Shown piece by piece: positions 20,801 to 30,890 of a stretch of DNA of 64,000 bases. The stretch is taken from positions 496,001 to 560,000 of the forward strand of contig NW_026946364.1 in the NCBI RefSeq assembly GCF_035222375.1, written 5' to 3'. Numbering within the stretch: position 1 is the first letter of the stretch; each line of letters opens with the position of its first letter. The position numbers and the translations under genes are program-made. The notes under the pieces were generated by a model, which did no database searches, had not been told where the DNA came from, and saw only the letters and a program-made list of their open reading frames with translations. The stretch is from Podospora pseudocomata (lineage: Eukaryota; Ascomycota; Sordariomycetes; Sordariales; Podosporaceae).

Positions 20801-21583
20801 GATAGTTTGTGAAATTCTTCTTTGTTGCTGAAGGTGATGTCTCAAGCTGCCTCCTGTGGTACCATCAGGCAACGGTGCCAATCTAGGTGGCGCTGGCTGC
20901 GTAATGCTTCTCCTAGACGCGAGGCGTCTGGATTCGCTCAGGTTTAGGGCCATATTAACAATCTGTGCCGATTCCAGATCCATTTGCGTAATGCTCGTTC
21001 GAGGCGACGATCCAACAGCTGTGTCCCCCGCAAGGGAGTCGCGCTCGCGCCTGGTGAGGGTAGAGGATGCCGATATTGGGTCAGAGTGGCCACTCCCCGT
21101 TGGCTCATACTCCCCAGTGAGCATAGAAGGCCCTGAGCTGCCCGAGAGAGTTCTCGGGTAGGGTCTGGTCTGGTCATGCTGAGCATTTCGAAGCCTGTAT
21201 TGATCGGTCGACTTTCGGTATTGCCTATCGGCTCGCGGGTTGATATGCGCGTCGCGCTCGCGAGTATGGGGGTTGAATAGAGGATCGTTGAGAAGAAAAG
21301 CACCACTCGGTCGATGTTTATGGCCACGGGACGCATTAAGTGACCGCCGCTTCTCGATCGGGTTTCGGCTGTCCAGGCGCATCGACGACTTCGCTAGAGG
21401 GTCGAGCTCCTCGTGGAGCGGTGCTGGGTTAGAGTCGGGGGGTGATACGTTTATAAAGCTGTTCTGTAAGCTGGAGGACGGTCCTCGTTCGAACGCACTG
21501 GAGTGGCGTGCCGCCCGCTGTGGACGCAGATGGGAGGGTGGGCTAACATCGTGGGCGGTGGTGTTGGTGGTGTGGTCAGTCAT
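17810..21583 (-). CDS. Large low-complexity protein with C-terminal membrane segment, function unknown
   Basis: A single uninterrupted reading frame of 1,257 aa. Most of it is disordered: Ser, Pro, Arg and acidic rich with many SP and RxxS sites. Islands that look folded include AKEYLDLMAQYRRVLELLPPL, PYNPLQYIRNRKVRARERK with VSEWIDEVAKWVA, IDPADMIADVYWLELDD, and GLRSLFRGPRIDTVLRSGVSK with ISDMVW. The last 150 residues form a helical part (ATAAQFQFTHDKFTRE onwards), a run of six arginines and a hydrophobic stretch near residues 1213-1242 (WVLVGFMWWVWFMVMISRVV), so a membrane anchor close to the C-terminus is likely. I do not recognise a named family. The protein-like islands, intact length and clean frame argue that it is real and probably shared with other Pezizomycotina. 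A scaffold at a membrane is possible but is only inference. Confidence 0.85.
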   Translation of the reverse strand: MTDHTTNTTAHDVSPPSHLRPQRAARHSSAFERGPSSSLQNSFINVSPPDSNPAPLHEELDPLAKSSMRLDSRNPIEKRRSLNASRGHKHRPSGAFLLNDPLFNPHTRERDAHINPRADRQYRKSTDQYRLRNAQHDQTRPYPRTLSGSSGPSMLTGEYEPTGSGHSDPISASSTLTRRERDSLAGDTAVGSSPRTSITQMDLESAQIVNMALNLSESRRLASRRSITQPAPPRLAPLPDGTTGGSLRHHLQQQRRISQTISPKPDRSPRIGPGRVLSPLQPAFEPEGGYRYHFSQSTLARAQKAKEYLDLMAQYRRVLELLPPLEVPRTTKGLIASPPSTSTDSIQMSRTSTNESETRIGRPYNPLQYIRNRKVRARERKAIDGEGQGFNDVPRVSEWIDEVAKWVATGQARIPGNPALPPFSGAQAASFQSSPPSNVSRSTTSAAKPKRPRVDWAIDPADMIADVYWLELDDNKRLVEDRHWKRVFPQGTDASRPLPLRDEAPRLTTPGSTKDSSDSGEKPQPEAPPPKHEHEHVLSTARDRAQQKLRALKGSHHRQNSSVNNRDFLRIRRASVSESSDTDSDRRRRARAGTATTTVRSVLEKQMEEMIAREQRESESSPALYDHEALRMKFASLNPATPERDLLNNAASDATQTKPLSRGTDSRADLSESECRLTGLHHRPSPPVPGRASLEVPSRGRRFSVDYDTSQPNSPDLRPNRDVGLVPAIGMDLSPLSSRPSSPSRNPLSKVKSIFRERSKERIADNYASAEEPETPAPLNEKLFASPEPDWSAVSSPERRPSRSPIGRIVTKGTDSSHRSHKSVGSVKLKPEDVGGGLRSLFRGPRIDTVLRSGVSKISDMVWRKDAGDDQYSTTSSSDSEAEARGRSRGPRVFRRGHGRTPSTQNGKHQVEPLPQFVSVANTAKPPNSEQQTGLLPHPPAQPLSRRSSRFDLLKPPRIDIQDASPSASPPPLLERRKEQVESDVESRKSADWGIDRTDMAPLPFHKPRQFSTVSSSRHWSIADRGGSTPTRPAISKREIARLKALILSSGIHAMEVDRRAKERKLLTSPHSSHISSHSPDGQPDFAWKDVISLCPDSETRHRLVTRPVAQIDLYPLAARTLSSAMEATAAQFQFTHDKFTRETAPHLEKKVEATRWKIAGELTDLAHRAADEADEANHDLVAGQRLKVKRVVDHIEKMLRRRRRRFRWLRRAGWLGVEWVLVGFMWWVWFMVMISRVVIGLGRGGWRLVRWLLWLE

Positions 21584-22232
21584 TTCGGAGCTCCCTTCGC
21601 CCTGAGGCGAATCTCTCGGGGTTCCAACTCAAAGATATTCGATATGGCGATACATTTTCTACGCCGTGTTGCAGATGGTGTCTGGTGCGTTAGGCGATGC
21701 TGGCAGAGGAGCTGAGAGCCAGAATTTTCCATGTGAAGCTCCGACGTCAGGAGGGAGGTGGTGGGAATCCTCTCATTCGCCAGGGTCCAAGTTCAATGTC
21801 TGGTTGGTGTTCCCCAGAGAACCAAGCTTGGCTTCATCTTCAGTGAGTTTCAGGGAAACCCCTCGGGTCGGCAGGCAACTGGCCCACTGTTAGCCGCAAA
21901 CAAGCATGGGGTTGAAGTCGCTGTCAGCGCTATCCATGCACAATGCATGGGACTTTAAACGGCCCTTGGCTTGTCACTGGCACATTGTATACAAATAACT
22001 GGCACTGCAAAACATTAAACGAGGTCTTAAAAGATAGTCAAAAGGTTTTAAAAAATAGTTAGTAGGCCTTTAAAGATATTTCAAAGGCCTATTAGTTTAC
22101 TGTCGAGGCATGGTATACAACATCATATGGGCCAACTTACTCTTGCTGTGTCAATTATTTTGTGGGCAGGGTGCGCTCCACACTTCAACTCCATCTTATA
22201 TTCGAAAATGTAACGTCTTGTCCCTGCGCCTA
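21584..22232. promoter_or_regulatory. Promoter of the large orphan gene plus repeat locus B
   Basis: The upstream part serves the minus-strand 1,257-aa gene. From about 22,010 it grades into the AT-rich 21-bp repeat listed separately. No coding region is supported. Confidence 0.4.
22012..22105 (+). repeat. Degenerate 21-bp-unit repeat array (locus B)
   Basis: About four imperfect units in tandem, each near 21 bp: one with GGTCTTAAAAGATAGTCAA, one with GGTTTTAAAAAATAGTTAG, one with GGCCTTTAAAGATATTTCA, and a partial GGCCTATTAG. The consensus core AGGCCTTTAAAAATAGTCAA is shared with locus C near 24.2-24.4 kb and more distantly with locus A near the window start. Confidence 0.65.
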
Positions 22233-23401
22233 CTAGTAACTTCTCTCCCTCTGATACTTCCTATGTCTCCTCCTCAGAATACTCTCCACGTAGTGCTTCT
22301 TGCACTTGCGGCACGCTCTGCCTTTACAGGCAGGGCACTGTCGAGTACAACTCATCCACCCCTTCACCCTTCCACAAAGGAGGCACTCAGCTCGTCCAAA
22401 CCTCACGGCCCAGCCTGTAAGAGCATGGCGGCAGTAAAACGGTGCCTCTTTTGTTGCCACACTTTGAATTTCACTTTCAGAGTATGTTTGAGTGCTTTCG
22501 CTCTCTGAGTTCTGAGCACTTTGAACCGGCTCTTGGGTCGGAAATGCCTCCGTCCACAAATCGTCCTCTGCCCCCCTGAAGCTTTCCTGGTGTTGGTGAA
22601 CCATCCTTTCGCTTTCTTCCACCATCTTTGCCATTGTCTCCGCTCCCATTCTTCCTTTTGTCGGTTTCCTTCTCGTCTAGCCCGTTCGTATCTTTCGGCT
22701 CGCTCAGCTTGCAGAACTGCCTCGAGTTCCTCAATATGCCGAACTGCCCTAAGCCTCCGCTCCTCCCATTCCATGTCCCGTCGCTCTTGCTTTTGCCCTC
22801 TAAGCTTGTCTTTGGCCTCTTGTTCTTCTTGTTCCTTGGCCCTCCTTGAAGCTTCCTCGGCCTGTCTCTCTGCTTGGAGGCGGATCCATTCAACCACAAA
22901 CTCCCGTTGTCTCTTGGCTTCAAATCGATTCCACTCATTTCGAATCTTTTCGTGTCTTTCCGCTTCTCTTCGTGCTTTTCCCCGTGTGGTGATTTCCCTT
23001 TCTGAAGCCTCAAATTCTCGTCTTGCAGCATCCTCTTCTTCGGAAGCCAGCTTCCGGTAGCGGAGCCACTCGACTCTAATACGAGGGTATTCTTCGTCGT
23101 AAGGTGTGCGTTTGTCCTCCTCGCGAAGGTAGTCATAAGCTTCTTGAACCTACCTCACTTGTCAGCGAATGCCAGAAATTGACAACATAAGGAGGTAACA
23201 AACCCTGCGGAACTCGGCCGTATCACCGTCGTTGCCTGGCCCCCTCTTGTCAGGGTGATGCTGCTTGATCAGCTTGAGCCAAACGGCCTTGATATCCCTT
23301 CTCTCGATGTAGCTGTGTTCGTCGTCAAAGGTTGGGAACCCGAGATCAAAGTAGTAATCTGGCTTTGCTGGCTCAACGTTGGTAGGGTATATGGGGTCCA
23401 T
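22233..23401 (-). CDS. J-domain (DnaJ-like) protein with coiled coil and Cys-rich tail, frame break
   Basis: Putative Hsp70 co-chaperone. Exon 1 (23204-23401) encodes an N-terminal J domain with the key His-Pro-Asp (KQHHPDKRGPGN); a 54-nt intron (23150-23203) joins EFRR to VQEAYDYLREEDKRTPYD, completing helix IV. A long charged coiled coil follows. This frame runs to a stop at 22403, but a different frame (22233 to about 22,650) carries a far more natural ending with HALTGWAVRFGRAECLLC and CPACKGRACRKCKKHY, a zinc-binding-like Cys pattern seen in fungal J proteins. The two must be joined between about 22,680 and 22,565. No good intron is visible; a six-C run at 22571-22576 lies in the zone. 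Explanations are an assembly error, a real one-base frameshift, or an unusual short intron. Frame switch apart, the gene looks intact. Confidence 0.75.
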
Positions 23402-24221
23402 GATTGCTTGACTGTCTCATTGGCATTGCTGAACATGAGAGAGAGAGAGTATCGAGGAGATCTTGATGAGTAAGGAAGGCCAGCGACCCAGTCGTTGCCA
23501 AAGGAAGCGTGAGGATTTGAACTGAAAACTCTTCACGAAAAATGAAGCCAGCCAGCTGGGAGCGTTGATATCGGATGGAGCCATATTATAAATTCATCTT
23601 ATTGATGAGATATCTATTGTTGATTTCTTTGTCAATAGGAGCACTATCTGGATAACTGAGTGGGACTTGCACAATACGAAACCTCGAGATGGGACGAACA
23701 TTGAGCCCATCTGAATAAATGGCACTATTCATTCCATTGTGCCAGCGCACGGAGCATGCTCTTTAGGCATGATATCTTGAGGCATTGTCCTGTTCAGGTG
23801 TGTTATAAGCAGGTAAGACCTTCAATGGAGGTTGATGGGGTTGGTGAGTGATGAATTTGGTCATGGTGAACTGAGCCTGGTTTAGTGAAATGTCGGTGAA
23901 CACTCAACTGTACTGCTTGATAAAAGCTGAGAAGAAAAGATCGGACGGGTGCCATGAAAAAGTGTAAATTTTTGCTCAGTAATCATAGCGCGCGAGCAAG
24001 ATACCTAGTACATTGGGACAGGAACTGGGAAGGGGCGTTTATTGCCCACACTTCTCGGCGCCTGATCAAGCCTGCCCAAGCTCACGGTGTTATACGCATA
24101 TTTCCCCCTCACGCACATTTCTTTCTCTTCATTATCTGTCTCGCATCTTTCAGCAGCTTCTCAATGGCATTACGCTCCCAAAACTCCATTCATAAATCCG
24201 CTTCGACGCTTCGAACTATAA
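23402..24221. other. Intergenic upstream of the J-domain gene
   Basis: Promoter side of the J-domain gene, then AT-richer spacer. The plus-strand frames over 23,954-24,307 run into the 21-bp repeat and are not supported as genes. Confidence 0.4.
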
Positions 24222-24430
24222 TCAACAGGCCTCAAAAGACAACTAACAGGCCTCAAAAGACAACTAACAGGCCTCAAAAGACAACTAACAGGCCTAAAAC
24301 TAGTTGATGAGTCTCTAAGAAAAACAAAAAGGTCGTTAAATATAGCTTATAAGGCTTTAAAAATGATCAACAAGCCATTATATTTTTAATAAGCCGTTGA
24401 AGATGGTCAATATGTATTTATGGTCATCTT
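24222..24430 (+). repeat. 21-bp-unit tandem repeat with exact recent copies (locus C)
   Basis: Three exact 21-bp units (CAGGCCTCAAAAGACAACTA plus A) start at 24226, 24247 and 24268, with a fourth partial copy at 24289. They grade into diverged 19-21-bp units through about 24,430, including AAGGCTTTAAAAATGATCAA and AAGCCGTTGAAGATGGTCAA. The exact copies imply recent amplification inside an old array. Same family as loci A and B. Confidence 0.85.
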
Positions 24431-24694
24431 GCAGGTTTTTATTTTGTATCACTGTCTCTATGTTTCTGTCCACAACCTAGGTCTACAAAAAGATTTATTT
24501 AGCGCTGACCACCAATATATCGGCAGGTAAACAGCAAGTGTTGGCATAAGTCTCCTGCTAACTGTGTAAACACACCGAACCCAACTATCCGACAAAACCC
24601 AGGATATCTACCTCCTCAAAGCTGAACATCATTCGCTGCCCCAAACGCCTTTCCATGGTTCGAGCTCTTAGGGGGGAAGGAGAAAAAGGCGCCA
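24431..24694. other. Intergenic, 3' side of the PHAF1-like gene
   Basis: Nothing recognisable; presumably the 3' flank of the minus-strand PHAF1-like gene. Confidence 0.4.
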
Positions 24695-26239
24695 TTAAAA
24701 GACGGTAACAGCACTCACAAATCCACTTCTCAACACCTCAAACACCAAGCCCGGGTACCCATACAGTGTTGTCGTAGAGTCCTCGCCCCCCTCAAACTTC
24801 TTACCCATACCGGCCCCGGGTTCTTCCCACCCGCCCAGCATCTCTATACTGCTGCCCGGCGAATCACCCCAGCCGCGGTTCAGGACCATACCCCTCTGCT
24901 TCTGCTGGGCTTCGCTCTCCGAGGCATACATCGACTTCCACTCCTCCTTCAACTTCTTCTCCAGATCTGGAAAGTATGTCTCCGAGTTTGGCACCTTGTC
25001 ATCGTCATCTCCCTTGGCAAGATAGGCAATCTCCCACCTACACCGACGGTGCCGGTTGAACGGATAGGAACCCGGCACGTTGCCGTGCAAGATCAGCTTG
25101 GTTGCCACCTGTCGGTGAGGGTTTGTGGATCTGACAAGTGGTCCAGGTAGTGACTTGCCGCTTGACGAAGGGGGAGTCTCTGACGGCTCTGTGGGCGTTG
25201 AAACCAGGATATCAAACCCAAGGTAAAAGTAATTGTAGAAACACTCCCCTGCTACATTAACAGCTTCGTCCTCGACAACCTCCTCCTCCTCCTCGTTGGA
25301 TTGATAGCCGTCAGAGTGGTTCAGAGATGACTGGTCCGTATCCGTCATGTCGTCCTTGAGATCCTTGCCGTTTGGTCTCCCGGCTGCGTTGCTTTCTGTC
25401 CTCAACTTATGGATGTACATGCGCTGGTCATTCTTGCGATATATAGCATCTGGGGGCCCCAGTTCGGCTACTAGTTCCTGAGGGGTAGTCTCACCGAAGA
25501 ATATCCAGAACGAGTTGTTGGTCCATTTCCGAAAGAGTTGTACTTTACCACCACCGTGAAGTTTCACAAGCGACACCTCATCGGGGCAGACATCTTTACC
25601 CTTGTTTAGAGGGGTGAAAGTCTTGATGCTTGGGAGCACTTCTGTCCACATTGTCTTGCGAGCCTGTGCCCACGAGTCACCACTGAAGATGGCCATGGAT
25701 TGGGGAACCGCCGTGGATGACAGCAAAGAGACAACATCCTTATTTGGCGAATACTGGGTCTTTTTCATGGGAAAGACGAAACCCACGCCCGGGTACGAGA
25801 GGATGTACAATCCAGCATTTCCAGGCTTCTTCACAAACTCTCCACCATAAGTAGGGCCCAAGAAGCGTTGGTAAATGTGTCGGAATGTTGGTTCGGGTAT
25901 GCTGTCGGCCGCGGGGAGATCGCTCGGTGGCCGGACAAGGTCTCGCTCTTTATCATTTGCTGGCTTGAAGAATATGTGGTTTTTCGTAAAGTCGATGACT
26001 TCGATTAATCGGAGTCGTTGTTCTGGCCCGTCAAATTGCAACCGGAGACCGTTGGCCGGCAAGCCAACGATGGTTTCCTTTGTAACTGGAATTTTTGAAT
26101 CGTAGATCAAGTCGATCTTGGGGAAACGTTGTGGTTCGGCTTTGATTCGTGTCAATATGTCATGGAGTGAGGCCCCGAGGACAAGAAATCCAAGGGCCCG
26201 CCCCGGATACAACTGGGCGGAGAAGAGGGACGACGACAT
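24695..26239 (-). CDS. PHAF1: PHAF1 / UPF0183 family protein
   Basis: Homologue of animal C16orf70/PHAF1, a phagophore-associated protein. The N-terminal block is characteristic: GRALGFLVLGASLHDIL, then LIYDSKIPV, GLRLQFDGPEQRLRLIEVID and FTKNHIFFK. Further conserved blocks are TYGGEFVKKPGNAGLYILSY (with YPGVGFVFPM next), HGGGKVQLFRKW, FGETTPQELVAELGPPDAIY and the closing YPGLVFEVLRSGFVSAVTVF. A fungus-type acidic insertion (about NEEEEEVVEDEA) sits in the middle. The reading frame stays open for 49 further codons to a Met at 26384-26386, but family alignment begins right after Met at 26237-26239 (MSSSLFSAQLYPGR), so I start there, giving 514 aa. The upstream part is probably leader. Single exon. 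A role in autophagy is transferred from the animal protein and untested here. Confidence 0.85.
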   Translation of the reverse strand: MSSSLFSAQLYPGRALGFLVLGASLHDILTRIKAEPQRFPKIDLIYDSKIPVTKETIVGLPANGLRLQFDGPEQRLRLIEVIDFTKNHIFFKPANDKERDLVRPPSDLPAADSIPEPTFRHIYQRFLGPTYGGEFVKKPGNAGLYILSYPGVGFVFPMKKTQYSPNKDVVSLLSSTAVPQSMAIFSGDSWAQARKTMWTEVLPSIKTFTPLNKGKDVCPDEVSLVKLHGGGKVQLFRKWTNNSFWIFFGETTPQELVAELGPPDAIYRKNDQRMYIHKLRTESNAAGRPNGKDLKDDMTDTDQSSLNHSDGYQSNEEEEEVVEDEAVNVAGECFYNYFYLGFDILVSTPTEPSETPPSSSGKSLPGPLVRSTNPHRQVATKLILHGNVPGSYPFNRHRRCRWEIAYLAKGDDDDKVPNSETYFPDLEKKLKEEWKSMYASESEAQQKQRGMVLNRGWGDSPGSSIEMLGGWEEPGAGMGKKFEGGEDSTTTLYGYPGLVFEVLRSGFVSAVTVF

Positions 26240-26985
26240 TGCGAATAGCTTTAGCAGCGGATTAACGCCAGAAGTATTGATGAATGATGCTGGTGCAAAA
26301 AGCAGACGCCTAACCTCGTAGGGAAGACGAGGACTCGAGCGCCGTACTTGATGGAAAGAGTACTTCGTAACCAAGACAAGTTCCAAAAGATATGTCGATG
26401 CGACGCAAGAGACAATTTAAGATAACTGGATCACTCGTGACAAAGGCACTGGAATATTGTAAAACTTTGCTTGCAGCCACTGAGCAGCTGGCGGGATCAC
26501 GAGGCAGTCGCGCTGGAGCTCAGTGCTCACATGGGACGGACGGTGTAGGGGACCGCTCCAGCGGTACGTCATCCCGGCAGACAGATAAGGATAGCGAACG
26601 ATAACGAGCGATAGAGGGGGGCAGGTGGGGTCCAATCCGCAACTGTCACTTGGCGGAGAAGTAAGCCGAATTGGTTGCTGCAGCAATAGCTTCTTGGCCT
26701 GCAGAGTTGTTTACGATCGCGCCCTCCAACCCCGGTCCAGGTCCCCACTTCGGGACATGCCATTTTTGCAATGGCAGCAGCGACGTGGACGAGCCACAGA
26801 CCACACCCTGTCCCGCAGCAAAGAGGCACCAAGGCTCATCACTGTTGAGACCCTGTCTTGGAGTTCAGGGTGGCTTTTAGTTTTTGTGGTTTTTTAATGA
26901 TATCCAGGCTTTTCTTTTCCCGTCACACCAACACGCGACTAAACAAACACACGAGAACAAGCAGCACGATACCCGGCTCCTTCCC
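26240..26985. promoter_or_regulatory. Divergent promoter of PHAF1-like and kinesin-5 genes
   Basis: About 750 bp between two opposite start codons. The last 100 bp before the kinesin start are C/A-rich and look like a 5' leader. The short frames on both strands have no recognisable content. Confidence 0.5.
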
Positions 26986-29900
26986 ATGGAGCGCCGAAAT
27001 ACCTCGATGGCGCCTCCACCCTCGAGGGCCGGAGGCGCTGCCAGTCGATCGAGCATACGGCCACCAGCAACTCGAGGAGGAGCTAGACCAGGCGTAATGC
27101 GACACGCGTCTTCAGCGATGTCGCGACTTCAACGACCATCCTCACCAACCGAGTCGCTGATGTCGGTAGCAACGACAGCCACGGCAGGCGCTAAGCGCAA
27201 AGAACGCGATTTCGACCCCGACGATGGAGAGGCTACCAACATCAACGTTGTCGTGCGGTGCCGAGGGCGCAATGAGCGGGAGGTCAAGGAAAATAGCGCT
27301 GTGGTCGTTGGAACGGAAGCGACAAGAGGGAAAATTGTTGAACTGTCAATGGGTCCAAACGCGGTCAGCAACAAGACATACAATTTCGATCATGTTTTCT
27401 CGCAGGCGGCCGATCAGGTTATGGTGTTTGAGGATGTGGTGAAGCCGATTTTGGACGAGGTAAGGAGTGTCAGTAACGCGCCGGAGATATCCGCTGACCA
27501 TGATACCACGATGCGCAGATGATGTCTGGCTATAACTGCACAATTTTTGCCTACGGGCAGACGGGCACCGGCAAGACGTACACGATGTCAGGCGACATGA
27601 CGGAAACGATGGGCATGCTGTCTGATAATGCAGGCATCATTCCCCGAGTACTTCAAGCCCTGTTCGCTAAGCTCGAGCTGGAGGAGAAGGACCATTGTGT
27701 GCGCTGCTCCTTCATCGAGCTGTACAACGAAGAACTACGGGATCTGCTCGGTACCGATGAGAGCACCAAGCTCAAGATTTACGACGATAACTCGAAGAAG
27801 GGCCACTCGACCACGATGGTTCAGGGAATGGAGGAAAGGCATATCTTGAGTGCGACGGACGGTCTCAAATGGCTCCAGGAGGGTAGTTTGAAGCGCCAGG
27901 TGGCAGCCACAAAGTGCAACGATCTCAGCAGCAGAAGTCATACCGTGTTTACGATCACTCTATATGCCAAGCGTCAAACGGGCGAGAATGGAGACGATTA
28001 CTTGATGGCAGGCAAGCTGAATCTGGTCGATCTGGCTGGTAGCGAGAATATTCAACGATCCGGAGCAGAGAACAAGCGCGCTGCTGAGGCGGGACTTATC
28101 AACAAGAGTCTGCTTACCCTTGGGCGAGTAATCAACGCCCTGGTCGATCGAAGCCCTCATATCCCATACAGAGAGTCGAAGCTCACTCGTCTACTGCAAG
28201 ACTCGCTAGGTGGACGGACAAAGACATGCATTATTGCCACAATATCGCCAGCAAAGGTCAACCTTGAAGAAACGATATCAACACTGGATTATGCGTTCAG
28301 AGCAAAGAATATCCGAAACAAACCACAGCTCAATGCGTTGATCAACAAAAAGACACTGTTGCGAGACTTTACCACCGAGATTGAACGGTTGAAAGGCGAG
28401 CTCATCGCCACCCGTCAACGAAACGGTGTCTATCTATCGAACGATGCGTACGAAGAATTGACAGTGCAGAACGAGTCTCGCAGAATCTTAACGGAGGAGC
28501 AAGCTGCCAAGATAGAGACTTTGGAAAACAACCTGCGCAACAAGGTGCAGGAGCTGTTTTCCCTGACATCGAGCTTCGTGGGACTGAAGAAGGACCACGA
28601 GGGAACACTGGGACAATTGGACGATACCAAGGGCGTCCTGGAGCAGACCGAGATAGTGTTGGCGGCTACCAGGAAGGGACTGGCGGAGGAGACACATATT
28701 CGAAAAGCACACCAGGCAACCGAACAGCGGTTGACAGTTGTTAGCAACGAGCTCCTCAACTATCTTGGGAGGACGGTTAATGACGTCGATGGCTTGCATG
28801 CAAAGAACCAACGAAAGTCGGATCTTCATGATTTCAACCGGGAAACATGGGGCATAGCACAAGCTCACGTCACGGATATCACGGAGATGGTGGAAAGTCG
28901 CATCGTGCAGTTCCGAAAAGGGCAGGAGGACCACATTTCGAATATTTCCGGCCGTATGCATGATTTTGTCCAGGAAGAGCTTGAAAAGCTGACAAGCACA
29001 CAAAACTTTCTTGACGAAAACCTGGCTTTGTTCACCGAATCCAAGCAACATCTGTTGGAAAGGAAACAGCAATCCAAGGAGGAGATGGATTCAGTACTCG
29101 AGGAGATCAAGGTTGTACGAGACAATGTGAAGCAAAGGGTTGGTGAAAGCCTCCAAGCCATTGCTGGTGCTGCGGAGAAGATTGCTGGAGATGTCCTTAG
29201 CGAGCTGAGCACCTTCCACAACCAGCTCCACACGTCTTACAGCTCTCTTGGAAAGGAATTCAAGGGGATATTTGAAGAGCTTTTGGGGAATATCAGTGCT
29301 CAAAAGGTAGAGTCTGATAGGCTCAGACAAGAACTGGAGGCAGCAACGCAGACGATTGTTGAGTCAAACGAGTCCGTGTCGGACAGGATACAGGAGGTTT
29401 TGGAGGAGGAAAGGAAACAGGCGGCCATTGAAAGGCAACAGTTGTTGTCACAGATCACTAGGCTTATCAACTCGCAGGCTCAGCTGCAGGAGTCTCGGTT
29501 GGTTGATAAGGCGTCTACTATCCAGGACAGCATCAAGGACACAAATAAGACGTTCAAGAGCAACGTTGCGGGTTACAGAGAGGGTATGAACGCATGGAAC
29601 GCCAAGGATAGCCAGCTTTTGGAGGAGATTGCGCAGTCGAGAGATGTGCTCAAGACCATGCTTAAGGATGACTGGACGGTATGTTATTTTCTGCAAGTTA
29701 ATCAGGGACTGGCACTGACGTTTTCCAGGCTGCGAACAAGCACAGTACATCGATCCAGGAGACGACCAAATCTGTACATGCAGAGACGGTTCGTGTTGTC
29801 GACGAGCAGTTGGAAGATCTCGACGTTCAAATGCAAGATCTCGACGACTTTGTCACCCGCGCCAAGTCCTACAATGCCCAGCAGAGCGAGCACCTTTCCG

Positions 29901-30670
29901 AAGCCGTATCAAATCTTAACAACACTGTTGAGCAGTCCTTTGATAACATTTCCGGACATTGTAAGGCGACGTTCGGCAGAGTTGAGGATCTTGGTCAGCA
30001 GATAGAAGTCGATGTCCAGCGATTCCACAACGCCCTCGCGCCCCTCGAGGAAGAGGTTATTCAGCCACTGTCGGAGCTCAGAGAGGACATCAGAGCCACC
30101 GAGTTCAAAGAGTACGAGCCGACGGGGACAACTCCCCCGAAGGTCCAGTACCAGTACCCAACCGAACTTCCTCAGACAGCCGACCACGCCGCCTTGTTGG
30201 CTGATATGCGCGATGCTCCAACACCGAGCAGAGGCGCCCCCGTCAGCAGCGTTCTGCCCAACGTCGGCTTCACACCACCATCAGCTGTCAGAACGCCCTC
30301 CCGCCTGCCAGTTGGATTAGCTTCCCCGAGCCGTTTCTCGGAAAGCGCCAGCAAGATCCCTCCCGGTGGAAGTCTTCGAGAAGTCAACCCCAACGTGCCG
30401 TCCAGCGCTACGACCCCCAACAACACCAACGCTCAGGTTTTCGATTCGGCATCTAGTGTTTTGTCGCTTCCGACTGTTAAGGAGGGCGGGGACGACGATG
30501 TGACGATTACCAAGCTCAAGGCACCCCCAGCTACTGGTCCGCCAAGGACGAGGTCGTCGAGGCTGGCGAGGAAGCCGATGGGCGGGGTGGGACAGGGACC
30601 GGAAAACATTCCGCCTCCTGCGGCTGCGATGAGGAGTTCGACTAGGAGGAAGAGTCCGCGGTTGAGGTGA
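26986..30670 (+). CDS. bimC: Kinesin-5 motor (BimC/Cut7/Eg5 family)
   Basis: Plus-end-directed bipolar kinesin that slides antiparallel microtubules to build the mitotic spindle. Exons 26986-27459, 27519-29678 and 29729-30670, with introns of 59 and 50 nt, give 1,191 aa, the size expected for filamentous-fungal BimC. The motor begins at NINVVVRCRGRNERE; P-loop GQTGTGKT is at residues 171-178, NDLSSRSHTVF is switch I and LVDLAGSE switch II. A neck-linker-like AFRAKNIRNKPQ leads into a long coiled-coil stalk. The BimC box, EYEPTGTTPPKVQYQYPTEL, lies near residues 1006-1025 with a CDK-type Thr-Pro at about 1013. The tail is Ser/Pro/Arg-rich and basic. The second intron has no in-frame stop at once, so unspliced reading continues into an unrelated sequence, but splicing restores the heptad pattern. 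Confidence 0.96.
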
Positions 30671-30831
30671 TTTGGGTTAACCATTCGTTCTTCGTTTTCT
30701 TTTGTGGTATTGGTTTTGATTCTATGGAGTTGGGAGGAATTGTGAGTTGGAGGGTGAATAGGTATATAGTGGCTATTACTGAGGGTCTTCGGTGGTGAAA
30801 AGGGCCAGGGTGGGAGGAAAAGTAGGACAAG

Positions 30832-30890
<59 letters not shown>

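Noticed and set aside
24226-24300. CRISPR-like array of short repeats
   Set aside because: Repeats are contiguous 21-bp units with no unique spacers, in a fungal genome.
26240-26386. N-terminal extension of the PHAF1-like protein
   Set aside because: The 49 extra codons do not match the family, which begins just after the inner Met; likely leader.
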